From NCBI RefSeq assembly GCF_021155765.1, contig NC_060112.1, positions 8,928,001 through 8,992,000 of the forward strand: DNA of 64,000 bases, given 5' to 3'. Source of the stretch: Diprion similis. Its lineage: Eukaryota > Arthropoda > Insecta > Hymenoptera > Diprionidae. A program made the translations under genes and the position numbers. The notes under the pieces were generated by a model. The model did not search any database. It saw nothing but the letters and a program-made list of their open reading frames with translations, and was not told the origin of the DNA. Of the stretch, positions 1 through 10,878 are shown in pieces; within the stretch, counting starts at the first letter, position 1; each line of letters starts with the position of its first letter.

Positions 1-278
1 TCCGAATAAATTTGATCAAAATTGAGAGTTCTTATTGGCTGTAGTAGCAGGGCGCGTAGCGTGCGAGACTGCAGAACCGGAAAACCCGATTTCAAATCCT
101 CAGCGTGTCGATGAAGACCTGAGCAACACCTCGTAAAAATCATAAGACGGGTGACATCGTTCAGGCGGCGAATCAGCGAGATGAAATTTAAACTTTCGCG
201 GCTACATCTGGGCAAGGTTTTTGCAGTTTTCCTAGTACCTTTTGCGAATGAAGATGCTTCTATTGAACACATGCGGTC

Positions 279-353
279 AGTGATTCTAAGACGGCTAATT
301 TTCGGATCAAGTCGTGACGTGGAATCTGCATTGCACGTCACATTAGAATCACT
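279..353. repeat. Nested perfect inverted repeat (foldback)
   Basis: AGTGATTCTAA at 279-289 is the exact reverse complement of 343-353. Inside it, GTGACGTG at 314-321 pairs with CACGTCAC at 334-341. Together they could form a long hairpin. It is either a remnant of a foldback element or a palindromic regulatory site; no target-site duplication was identified. Confidence 0.55.
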
Positions 354-502
354 GAACCCACGTGTCGTAGTATATTGTGTGGCAAGGGTTGAAACTAGAG
401 TGTGAAGTTGGCGCCTGAGCAAAGCGACACCGGAAATCACACGAGTTGCGATCACCTGCAACTTTTGGCCCGAGTCACACGCGATAGTTTTTATAACAAG
501 TT

Positions 503-683
503 AATGAAAAATGGTGGGGCTTTGCGTGACAGTTTTGCGGGACGCGAGTAGTCAATTTTATCTCCCAAGGGACGAAAGTGAAGCAATTGCTAACTGCGCA
601 TGCGCACATCTATCTTTACAACACCGAGATGAAGTTGGCTACTTTCGTCCCGATAAACTGCTATGCAAGCCCCACTTTTCATG
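503..683. repeat. Imperfect long inverted repeat, MITE-like
   Basis: The arm 503-545 is a close match to the reverse complement of 646-683, sharing GTGGGGCTT, GCAGTTT-like and CGGGACG blocks in order. The arms are separated by about 100 bp. Size and structure fit a small nonautonomous foldback element. Family and target-site duplication are not determined. Confidence 0.5.
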
Positions 684-812
684 CACGTGCGATAAAAAGA
701 TCTTAAGACGGCTGAAGACGTATAATGCATCCCCTCTCTTGCCATGCTAACCTAACTTAGCTTATGGCTTAACAGCTAACGTATTACCTTATCGAGTATG
801 GCGGGTGTTCGT

Positions 813-876
813 AATTATCATCATTATAATTATTATTGCTATCATCATCATTGTCATTTTTATTAATATTATTATT
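813..876. repeat. AT-rich ATT/ATC triplet tract
   Basis: Low-complexity run of ATT and ATC triplets directly next to the splice donor of the SLC22-like exon. It is a simple repeat, interrupted rather than perfect. Confidence 0.7.
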
Positions 877-878
877 AC

Positions 879-1249
879 CTTTGCTCGACCGACAGGTTCG
901 CCAATTCTGGAACTTTACACCAATGTTCCTCGGGTATTAGAGTGATGAAAATTTGAGAAAAGTAAACCCAAGCCACGAAGAAGGCGAAAGGGATCATGAG
1001 GATGAAAAGTATCTTCTGATAAAGTCCAAATTCTCCAACATATGGTAGTAAATCATCAAAGTCAATATCCTTATTGGCATTGCCATCCTTATTGTAACCG
1101 ATTGGTACTGCTGAATTAGCTATTTTACCGGTCTGGCAAATGGTTCCTTGAGAAGTCGAACAACCACTTTCCATAAGATCCGGGCAAGTTTCTTGATTCG
1201 TTGTAACGCATTCTGATACGTGGCTTTGAAATTTTTCCTGTGGCGGCAT
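879..1249 (-). CDS. Organic cation transporter-like protein (SLC22, MFS), first coding exon, partial
   Basis: The exon encodes 123 residues plus two bases. Residues 64-75 (FDDLLPYVGEFG) followed by a hydrophobic helix at about 79-105 and the HWCKVPEL loop at 109-116 are the N-terminal signature of SLC22 organic cation/carnitine-type transporters of the major facilitator superfamily. These are 12-helix plasma-membrane carriers; only TM1 and the start of the large extracellular loop are here. The long Ser/Thr/Cys-containing N-terminus (1-63) is not conserved as far as I can tell. The start is ATG at 1249 in a good context (CACC before ATG). The exon ends with the donor AG|GTAATA at 879/878, so the stop just beyond is intronic. 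The remaining exons are left of the window. The exact paralogue (Orct-like or another SLC22) cannot be decided. Confidence 0.88.
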
Positions 1250-3179
1250 GGTGATTGTTATATGGTGGTACTTTTATCAGCAACTTCTCAATATTATTTT
1301 CAACTTAATTTATGCTTTTTTAAAGTATAGAATTCAATATTAAATGTATAAGAAGATAATTTTTAACAGTTTAATCAAATTTCAATGTCATTTGGCCTAA
1401 CAGAAAAAGAAAATAAAATAAATAATCAAATACCCTATAAGGTATTTATTTGATTCTAAAACGTCCAAAAAAACCATAAAAACTTAGACACTGGCGAGGG
1501 ATCCTATATATTATTCTGGTTAGTCCGAATTTCCCGTTTCACCGTCACCTCTGCAGTGTAATGAATACTTGGATAAATAATTTATTCATTATTCAATTAG
1601 CGTATCACTTCGATGAAATAATATCTTGCTGTCACATAATTTTGTTACGTTATTTTTCTATTTTGATTAATATTTATATTTCGAATTATTTTTTCAAATT
1701 TTTCTGGTTACTTATTTACAATGATAAATAAATTTTATCGCGTTTCACTTTTCATGTGCTTCATTATTTTTGATAGAAAAAAAAAAAAAAACTTTTCGTC
1801 CTTACAAGGAAATACTGGACTAACCCCGGCAGGGTAAATCCTAGCTCGACAGAGCAACACTGCACCGACCGAATATCCCGCGTTAGACTATATAGGCGTT
1901 CGCCACTCAATGACGCCCCTCTACGCAGCCACATAGCTATTTACTTAAGGCCAGAAAACTATTCAATGTTTATAGATTGGCATTGAACACCGAGGAGGCA
2001 GGACCGCTCACAATTGCATGGAAGGCACGCTCAACGACGTTACTGCATCACAGGAGACATAAAGATCGTGCAATCACATGCTAACAGATGTCTGCCTTCT
2101 TTGAGGATAAACTTATTCAACCATTTGTTTTAAAATGAAAGACATTTACTGCATAACCATGAAATAAAATTTTCAACTCTGCTCTAATTGAATGAAATTA
2201 TTCGAACCAAATACACAGCTATTTCAACTGCTCAGAATTTTAATCCTAAGATCTCCGTTAAAGAAATTCGTACGGAGCGAATGAACGATTAGTTGATAGA
2301 TTTATATCGAAATCCATCCTTTCTCTCGATATTTTGTCCGTGAAATTGTGAGTGACTTTTAATCAGTAAACCTGTTTCTCATTTGAACGTAAATATTTTT
2401 GGTGCAGGATTGTGTGACGAATATGCTTTGGTGAGCAAATATTGTTTATGGGAGTATGAATTTGTACTGTCATTCCTTGTCATTGCACCCACCTTCCCAT
2501 CTCACACGTTTGTTTGTGTCCAAAATAAACGTATGAGGATCTGTCAAATCATGTAATATGAAATATACTTGTTCTTAATTTATTGCATATTTTCGTAAAT
2601 GCGATTAAATGCTGATGTCTCAAGAACGGATTGAGCTACAGAGTTCAGTGACCACGCGTTTCAAGGCGATGATTTAAGCTGTTAAAAACTTGAAAAAAAA
2701 CCTGTTCGTGAAAATATTATTATTCCAAGTTTTATTTGATTTTAAAAATATCTGATATGAAGGTGTATCTATTTCGAAGAAAAGAGAATATGGTAGGAGT
2801 GGAAATCTATGGATTTGCTGCGTGACAAAATCTGATATGGCTCAAGAACTGACGACGAATTTGGGAAAGGTATTTTAGGCAATTTGAAATTATAAAAAAC
2901 AATCCTACGTCAATTTTATCGAATCTGGAATTCAGAGTGTGGAATGGCGTCTGCGATTATTTCGCTGTTATACGAGCATACGAGATTAGCAAAAAATTGA
3001 TTCCGAAAAATAAACTCTTAAGACACTTTGACATATCGAACAAAATTTAATTAGTACTCATTGAATATGGAAATAAAAATCCCAGAATACGACAGTTTTA
3101 AACAATTACTTGAGACAAATAAAGATTTCAAATGAGTGCGACAAAAAAGTCTTATGCGTAAGACATAGGTACGAGAGAG

Positions 3180-3374
3180 ACGGTCAACGATCAGATGTTA
3201 GCCTGGTTGGATTAGTAACATTTTCTGCCACCAGATGACGCATTGCAAAGTGACAATCCCAAAAGATGGCAACTGGACTATACTTTGAAAAATCGTCAGT
3301 CGGTATTGGGACTCGAACCCGGATGCTGATACCCGCTCATAACAAGACACGTTCTCGCCACTACACCAGCCTCC
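3180..3374 (-). mobile_element. tRNA-derived SINE-like element
   Basis: On the minus strand the head begins near 3374 and carries a pol III box A-like sequence TGGTGTAGTGGCG (3356-3368). A perfect box B, GGTTCGAGTCC, follows at 3309-3319. Spacing matches a tRNA gene, but the acceptor ends and T-stem do not pair well, so this is not a functional tRNA. The non-tRNA body probably continues to about 3180; that boundary is a guess. Confidence 0.55.
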
Positions 3375-6300
3375 GATTATGTAATCAAGACAACTTTTCT
3401 TAATCCGTAGCTCTTTGATTTTTTTCAATGACCTTGCCACTCTGTAGCATGACTCGGCTATTTCATAATATTAATATACAAAATTCGTGTATAGTCACAA
3501 ATTGTGGAAGTTTCTCTTCTCTCTTCTTTTCTTTTCTCGGATTATATTGTTACTTTATGTGGCAAGTTTGTTTATTATCAAACCAATGGTTCTAGAGATC
3601 GACTAGAACTGTTTTTCAATTTTTTTTATCATCTCTGTTGGGGTTTTAAAAAAATCTTTTGACACATTCTTCGACCATTTGATGGAAGAAGATCTTCACT
3701 ACCGTCCGTACAAACTACACTAACGACACATCAGTGGTAAGATCTTGAAACATATTTTCTAGTAGTATTTTCTTACGTAGACTTTCATATTTAAGTATAC
3801 TCGATCAAATTTCACTTCTTAACAGTCAATGCGCTTGTTGCAATAAATAACCTTAGAATTATTGTCCATAATTTGGTATCGACATCTTTATTATTATATG
3901 TTATAATTTACCTTGACGGTACTAAATCCATACTCAACGCGTTCAGACTATTATAAAATATGTCGTAGGACGTAATGTTGTATTTCTGTGTTCTAGCTTA
4001 GAATTAATAATACATATTCACATTAGATTTATAGGTAGTAAGAGTGTACGACATCATAAAAATAATCGGAGAAAACTTTTTTCAATTGTATTTCATAATC
4101 GTTTGCTATTGTTTTCAATTAAAAAATGTCATAAACAACACAACGCTAATTCTCGTTATTTCAACATATTCTGTACATTTTCCTGAAATGTGAATCAGCA
4201 ATTTTTATAAATTGAAATATTTACTTATTGCTTGTAATTTCGTTTTTCAATTAATAATTGTAATACTGGTAAAAAAGTTGGTAGTACAAAATAAAAGTCA
4301 TTTAACCGCATTTTACAGTTGTTTTTTTCTTTCTTTTTGCGACTTTATACTAAATTACTAATATCTATATTCTTATCACAATAGCAAAGTTCATGAAAGG
4401 TATGGGACGTTATTCCGTCTTCTTGAACAGGAATATCAAGAAAAACCATTCGGAATCCTGTGGGCACAAAAAAAAAGATTTTATTTGTCGACAAGCGCTG
4501 ACATTACTTTCCAATATTGATAAAATATGTATGCTCTCGTCGGAGTAACTGAGTTGAAGTGAAGTGTGGTTATTTTTTTCGCTTTTCTAGACGTAAACAT
4601 CAGTAACGTACCGTTCGTAACCCAGACACAAAAATAAATTTCAATTTTTCGGTTGTTGTAATGTTCGTATATTTCTTAAGTCCCTTGGTTTTGTCACAAT
4701 ATTCCATATATTTAAAAACTTGAATTTAGATCGAAACATTCGAAGTGCATTTTTAGTTATTATTTTATTTTTGATATTTACTTGTTTTGCTCATCATCCA
4801 TGCTACGTAACTCGACGAATATAAAAATAAAAATCCAACATCGAAAATTTTGTCATTTATTTGTAAATAATAAGTCGAATATCACAGTAAAATCTATCAT
4901 GATGCATATTTACATAATATTGTTGAACATCATCTGCTGAACAAGCAGAAGTACAATTTCACTTTCATCTAAATTGTAGTAATTAGGGATTCAATCGGCT
5001 ATATCTACGTGTACGTGTGTGTCATAAAGAAACGGGTATGATTGCCACTTAATATAAATGTATAATTTTGCATTTCGAGGGAAGCATTTTCGATGTCGCA
5101 ATTAGACTTTAAAATGTGCAATAAGAAATCGTATATTCAAGACAATACAATATACGGTGACGTGGCGCAAATTATAATTGTTGGAAAATTGTACGAGGTC
5201 AAGACCCTTGTACATAGATAGACCAATTAAACTAATTTTAAGATGAAAGGTATCTCAGAAAGAAAGGCCAAACGCTGGATCCATGCTGACCTAATGGATA
5301 AGCAATGTTAATTGTACAGTCATGAGCAGTAGGCCGTGTCCCTTAGGTTTTTACGTCCACGCCTGAATCACTCTGACAAACGCTGCAATAGATATTTGCC
5401 TTGTTCGTCGGACGTTGCCAGGATAGGTACAATAGATACGAAAGTCGGCTCGAATTTATAGGGGCAGGAAGGGATGTGGCGTAGGGATCACGTAGGCATA
5501 GATATTGCAATAACTCTGCCGTTAGACATCCTATTAGAATAACAATCTACTGACGGAATAGGGTAGCAAATACAATTAATATTGATTATTCAAACCTCCC
5601 TATAAACATTCTAAATATACTTTAGATCTTATTATACCTAGAAATGACTAAAAAGTGTAATTGACCGTTGCTTAAGCTCTGATGTATCGAATAGTGATGG
5701 TCAGTATAATAAAGCTCGATGACGGTCGAGTGAGATATTCAACATTCACCCACAATTTCACATATATTCTGACAAGGAATTGAAACTGAAATATTGTTGT
5801 TTATCGCTGTGTTAATGCTGTGGGATACACCGATTAATCGTAGACTTCAATTGTTTGTTTTGTTCAATCAATCGTCAATCGCTTCCTTTGATTCCACGTT
5901 TTTTCGTCGAATTGACTGATCGATCAATTGGAATAATACTTGATTAAAGTCTGCGTGTCTGATATGATATTACTAACATCGGTTGACAAATTAAACTTTC
6001 TTTTTCTGATGTTTATCTGTAATCGTGAGACAATAATGTACACGTTCAACTGTCAACGTAACCCTTTTAGGAATACATTTTTCATTTACATGAAACGTAT
6101 AAATCATGAGTGAATTATAGCTTTTTAAAGTTGGTGATTACGATCCTGCAGTCAGAATTGAACAGTTCAAAATGGTGTTCATTTTTTACCTAATCAGACT
6201 TTTTTCGTTCAATTTTCAGAAAAAGTAAAATGAGAGGGTTTTGAGTCACTGGTTTTCATCGGCAGACAGGATCGAAAAATTCAACACTACGTATTCAATC

Positions 6301-9300
6301 TGGCAGCCATTTTTGTCAATATCAGATTCGGATTCAGGACGTCAAAAACCATCGGAAAAATATGGTCTGCTTTCAGGGTCTGAAGGTAAGATTTACATCG
6401 GCCTGTATTATCGGACATATACCTAAAGTTTTTTTAAGAAAATGAGACGTTTAGTAATAAACAACGTCAACGATACTTTCGATCATAAATTTCATGTAGA
6501 ATGGTGTAAAATTTTATTCAATACAAAATTTTCAAATTTCGAGCCTACCATCCGCCTACGAATAAAAAGTCTTACTTCACTTCAGTAAAACCATAATCAG
6601 TCGTCGGTTTTTAAGTTAGTTATACACTGTCTATGAAACCTTCGTTCACTGAAGCTCGCTCAGGGTCACTGAACACAAAGAACTCATTTTTCATTGCATG
6701 ATTACAGCGCGTTTCAACTGCATCACTGTATGTAGACATGGAAGTCGGTTCTAATTGCACCGCTGCACACATAGTAACTATATTCGATTACGACACAATA
6801 TAAATTCGAAATACTTCTTTTACTGAACTCAGTATGGGGAATAGTGGCGAACAGCTGGAAGGTGCCATTGGTTACCTGTCCGTTATCAGAATATTACAGT
6901 AGAGGATATTATTTCATTCACTCTTGCAATTAGCCGACGATCACATTCTACTAAATGATGCGTTAGGAAAATTGAACGGTAAGATACCGCCAAATTAAGG
7001 AATAACCAGTATTATAAGTAAACATGCTGCTATACCGACATGGTCAACTGACAAACCGATAACGATGTCTTATCATCTTCCATCCCACTTTTTGGACGGA
7101 GATAAAAAAACTCGACGTTACCGACGAAACGCTTACTGACGCGTATTTTACCATCGAACACTCTCAATTTCTCATGATATCGACTAGCACTTCACCCACT
7201 TCGTCCCCCGGATCTAACGGAAAAATTGGTTGCGGTGCAAGGTAGCGGTAACTTATTTGTAAGAAATAAATAGAATACGATACAAACGAAGCAATTACGC
7301 TTTATCTAATCTCGTAGACTCCACGCAGAAAAAAATTCTGACAACTTTTGATATGAAGTTTGATATGAAAACAAATTGAAAAAACGCCATTCACAACATG
7401 GCGATCCGATCCGATTTCTCGGAGATTTGAACTACAGTTTCTGGTCTTCAAAATCATAAATGATTGACAATGGATTCGATGAACGTAATTTGGTGAAATT
7501 TTAATTAACAATGAGTGGATAGGAATCCTTTTGTGTTCAATTCCGATTCACACATGAAACTAATGGTCGTATTGGATGGAATAATAAATCTTTGAAAGTA
7601 ACGTTACGTTAATTCTAATTTTTTCCGGCAAATTCGAATTCAAAGACAGCGTTTCCAATTCGTTTCGGTTTACTAGGTACGCCACCGATGTTAGACTGAC
7701 GAATACTCATCGAGCATTATCAAGATACAGTGATGAATGACTGAATTAATCCTGACACAGTAGAACCGCCGAAAAAAGCATACGTGGTTAAAGTACAGTA
7801 AAAAAAATATTGCATATCGATAGATGATATACGTATGACAATTTTTACCATTTTTGGAAAAGAGCGCACAGTCAAGTTTAGTCAGCCTCAAGGTTATGAC
7901 CTCGTTCGGCAGGCATATCCCATTTCGTATGAACCATATTACTCCGATCACTTGATGGCAAATACCACGGCACGATCCTAATTGACCAGCATCGTTACGT
8001 GTCGCATTTATGAACAGCTCTAATGAGCGGAGGTCGATTCTCGCGGTCGACAGCTTCTGATCGAATGAACAGTGGTTGTGTAATTACCTGGGAAGCCGTA
8101 TGAGTGTTTTATTAGAGAATTACAAGAGTACCAACGGATCCTGTTACACGTATCTACACAGGTATAAAGTATACAAAAACAAGGGTTTGGCGAAACCATT
8201 TAAATATGCTTTGGTGAGCAGCGAAATTAATGATTTAATCGTGCTACTTAATACACCAAAATCGTTCTTTGTGCAAAACCATCGCGGATGACTGCATCAA
8301 ATCATGTTTAGTAGTGTGGCTAAACATTTATTTCACGTACTCTAGTTAAAGAATTGAGTTATTCTCTCCGCACCTTGCTCTTAGTGCACAAATACACACA
8401 GGGTGTTCTACTTTGGAACAATCGGTCGAATGCCTGCTAAATCAATGACTACATGAAGCGAAATTTTATCACTTAAAGTGTTAAGGTTTTAATTTCAATG
8501 TAGAACTACAGTTTCAGTTTAATTTTTGGCAGCGTTACTTGAGCGTAAAATTCGTAGATTAAGCCGGTGCGAATGTCCTTTCACACCGTCCAAGTGTCAT
8601 TGATTTTGTCAAATGCTTCGCGATTGACTTATTAGATGGATCGAAAAAACCGTTAGTACCTACTAGAAATGAAAAAAAGTATTTAGCATAGATATGCAGA
8701 GCTCGATCTTCCATAATGTCCAATAAAATTTATGCGTCATTCGTATCTTCTGTTCAAAATTAGTACATAGCATTTTTCCTTTAATTTTGGCAGTTCTTAG
8801 GTTCTGATAAGTTGCGTAGGAGATAATGAGAATGTCTATTATATTCTCACCTGATACAGGCACTGATTGTAAGGTATTTAGTGCGCGATAATTGGGATAC
8901 TCCGCTATTGCCACAGTACCCTATTCTTCCACCTTGCTTAAAAAATATTCCATACAAAACGACCATTTCGCGAGATATTTGAGCGATTCGAATACGATTG
9001 GACACTCGGTATATGGTGTCTACAGCTTTGATAGCCTAGAAGCAAAAACGAAGAGTGAGAAGAAAACATTCATTCTGAAATGAATTAGAATTTGAATTTT
9101 AAATGGACCAATGAAGGCTCACGGTTATCATGGAAATCGAAAGTTGTTCAACTTGAATCAAGTTATCTTCCGATCTAATATTTCTAACTAATTACATACA
9201 TTCTTGCCTCCAACCGTCGGTATAACATTTTAATATCCTTTTCAGTGTCATGGCTACGTTTTTTTGGGTCAAACAGATCCTGTAGCAAGTACATATGATA

Positions 9301-10204
9301 CAAATAAAAGACTAAAATGCTGTCGAAAATGATCACTGAATAATAATTATGGGTAATTTCTCCAATTACAGGTAAACGATCAGGTACAATTTCAACGCAT
9401 TATCAGGTGTGCTTAAATATGAAAGTCCCCCGAATCTTGGACCTCCAGGCCATATATCGCTTACGAGAAACACGTTGATTCATATTTCCATGGAATTTTA
9501 CGATTCTCATCAGTTACTGCTGTTTGAAAAATAATACAGCATAAAATGATTATTAGGTGAAACGGTCTAATCCTTCGAATAGTCGAATTCAGTTTTTCCT
9601 GATCTTCAGCATAAACAAAAAAAACAAAACGGTTTCTTGGTTTACGGAACCTCGATAAAAGCTGTATTTTTGCGAATAAACGTATTTTCTTGACTGTTAC
9701 GAGCTATGGATGCGAAATCGTAATAAGTTTCTTATTGGAAAGGATCAAACTTTCTAAAGTCCTTAGAAATTTTCAAACGATAAAAGTTTTTATGAAAGCT
9801 TGATAATGAAATTAGACCTTAATTAGCACACTAGAACAAGTTCCCACTATTGACATATTTTTCCGATCGCATGAAGGCGAAGGCTGCTGATAAACAGCTT
9901 TCCCCTACAGCCTAAAATACATTTGGCCTAACCTTGCCGCTAGCGTCAGTGTCAGATGCAATTTCGCATTAGGACCTGAGTATCGAGTGTTTATACTGAC
10001 TCAAAGCTCATATTTGGACTTGTGTGCCAACAGCGAATACTGAAATATATTCTCTAGAATATATAGGTATTTCTCTAGAAATGAAGTATTGTTCTTGATG
10101 CACCAAATTAATGTAAGGAATATGTGTTGTCCAATTTTCCAAAGTATTTGTTTCATTCTACCGCATTCGAAAGGTATTTATCTCTAAATTTGTCATCGCT
10201 CAGT

Positions 10205-10323
10205 ATCCCTTGCCATAATTTAAAATTCATTCAATCCATGAAATCCCAATTTTCACCTATATGTGCCAGTATGGAAAGGACCTATGTCCTTTTCGGATAC
10301 GACACTCACTAACCGCTAAGCCA
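10205..10323 (-). mobile_element. tRNA-derived SINE-like fragment with damaged box B
   Basis: The minus strand starts with TGGCTTAGCGG (10313-10323), a near-consensus pol III box A. About 30 nt later the place of box B (10273-10289) reads like a box B with its centre deleted, leaving a short palindrome AAAGGAC/GTCCTTT. It differs from the SINE-like copy near 3.3 kb, so it is probably another family. The 3' boundary is uncertain. Confidence 0.45.
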
Positions 10324-10831
10324 AATTAGTACTTGATTAGTACAAAGAATTTACGCGGATTATTGTTAGTATGTATCTCAATTTTCGGTTCCGTACATCG
10401 TAAACGCAATTTGTGCGGTTGAACACTTATGTTGTAGTGGAGTAGCATCCACACCTTATATCTAACAACAATTAACTAATTGAGCAAACTCTTCAAACAA
10501 TAGATACCCGAAAACTCTCATAAGCAACTTAGGATAAAAAGTGAATAAGTTTCACAATTCAGACAATGTAAATCACGACCTCCAGAGTTCAATTCCATAT
10601 GCAAAAGGACTGACTCCTGGGAACCAAAACGGATTGAACAGGTGTAAACGCGACAAAATTTGAATGGCATCCGGATAGAAGGGATTAACATAAGTCAACA
10701 GGTTGTAAATAAACAACACAGGCAAACTTTTCATGAAAATAATATATACTTGACAAATCAGTTACACTCCTTCAATATCAAATGATAATTTATAATATCA
10801 GATACTATATTAAATACACTTCAATAATTAC

Positions 10832-10878
10832 TCAAAGTCCTTGCCCACGAATTAACCTTAAATCAATTCCTGGAACTT
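10832..10878 (-). CDS. zwilch: Proposed last coding exon of zwilch
   Basis: Acceptor CTACTACAG precedes 10878. With the single G left by exon 12 the frame reads E-VPGIDLRLIRGQGL-stop (TGA 10832-10834). A different frame is also open just upstream (LQKLPKITELKP, same stop), but joining it would need a 28-nt intron, too short for an insect. The tail could differ in the real transcript. Confidence 0.5.

Larger units (their letters stand above)
1..878 (-). other. Intron 1 (5' part) of the SLC22-like gene
   Basis: This stretch follows the first coding exon of the minus-strand transporter gene and continues out of the window. I see no convincing coding exon in it. Short open frames on the plus strand (151-405 and 511-750) have no recognisable domain. 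It holds two foldback sequences and an AT-rich triplet tract, listed separately. Confidence 0.6.
1250..10831. other. Intergenic interval, no gene recognised
   Basis: About 9.6 kb between the 5' end of the SLC22-like gene and the 3' end of zwilch. It is AT-rich with scattered homopolymer runs (for example A14 near 1780). Open frames are all under 90 codons on either strand, lack recognisable domains and lack convincing splice partners. The 5' UTR and promoter of the SLC22-like gene must lie in the first part, but I cannot place them. Two SINE-like sequences are listed separately. Confidence 0.6.

Noticed and set aside
46..115. Possible third tRNA-derived element at the window start
   Set aside because: There is a GCGCGTAGCG box A-like word and GATTTCAAATCC, but box B has an extra T and the spacing is irregular. 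Not enough to call.
3303..3374. Possible functional tRNA gene
   Set aside because: Box A and box B are good, but the acceptor ends do not pair and the T-stem is broken, so it fits a SINE head or pseudogene better.
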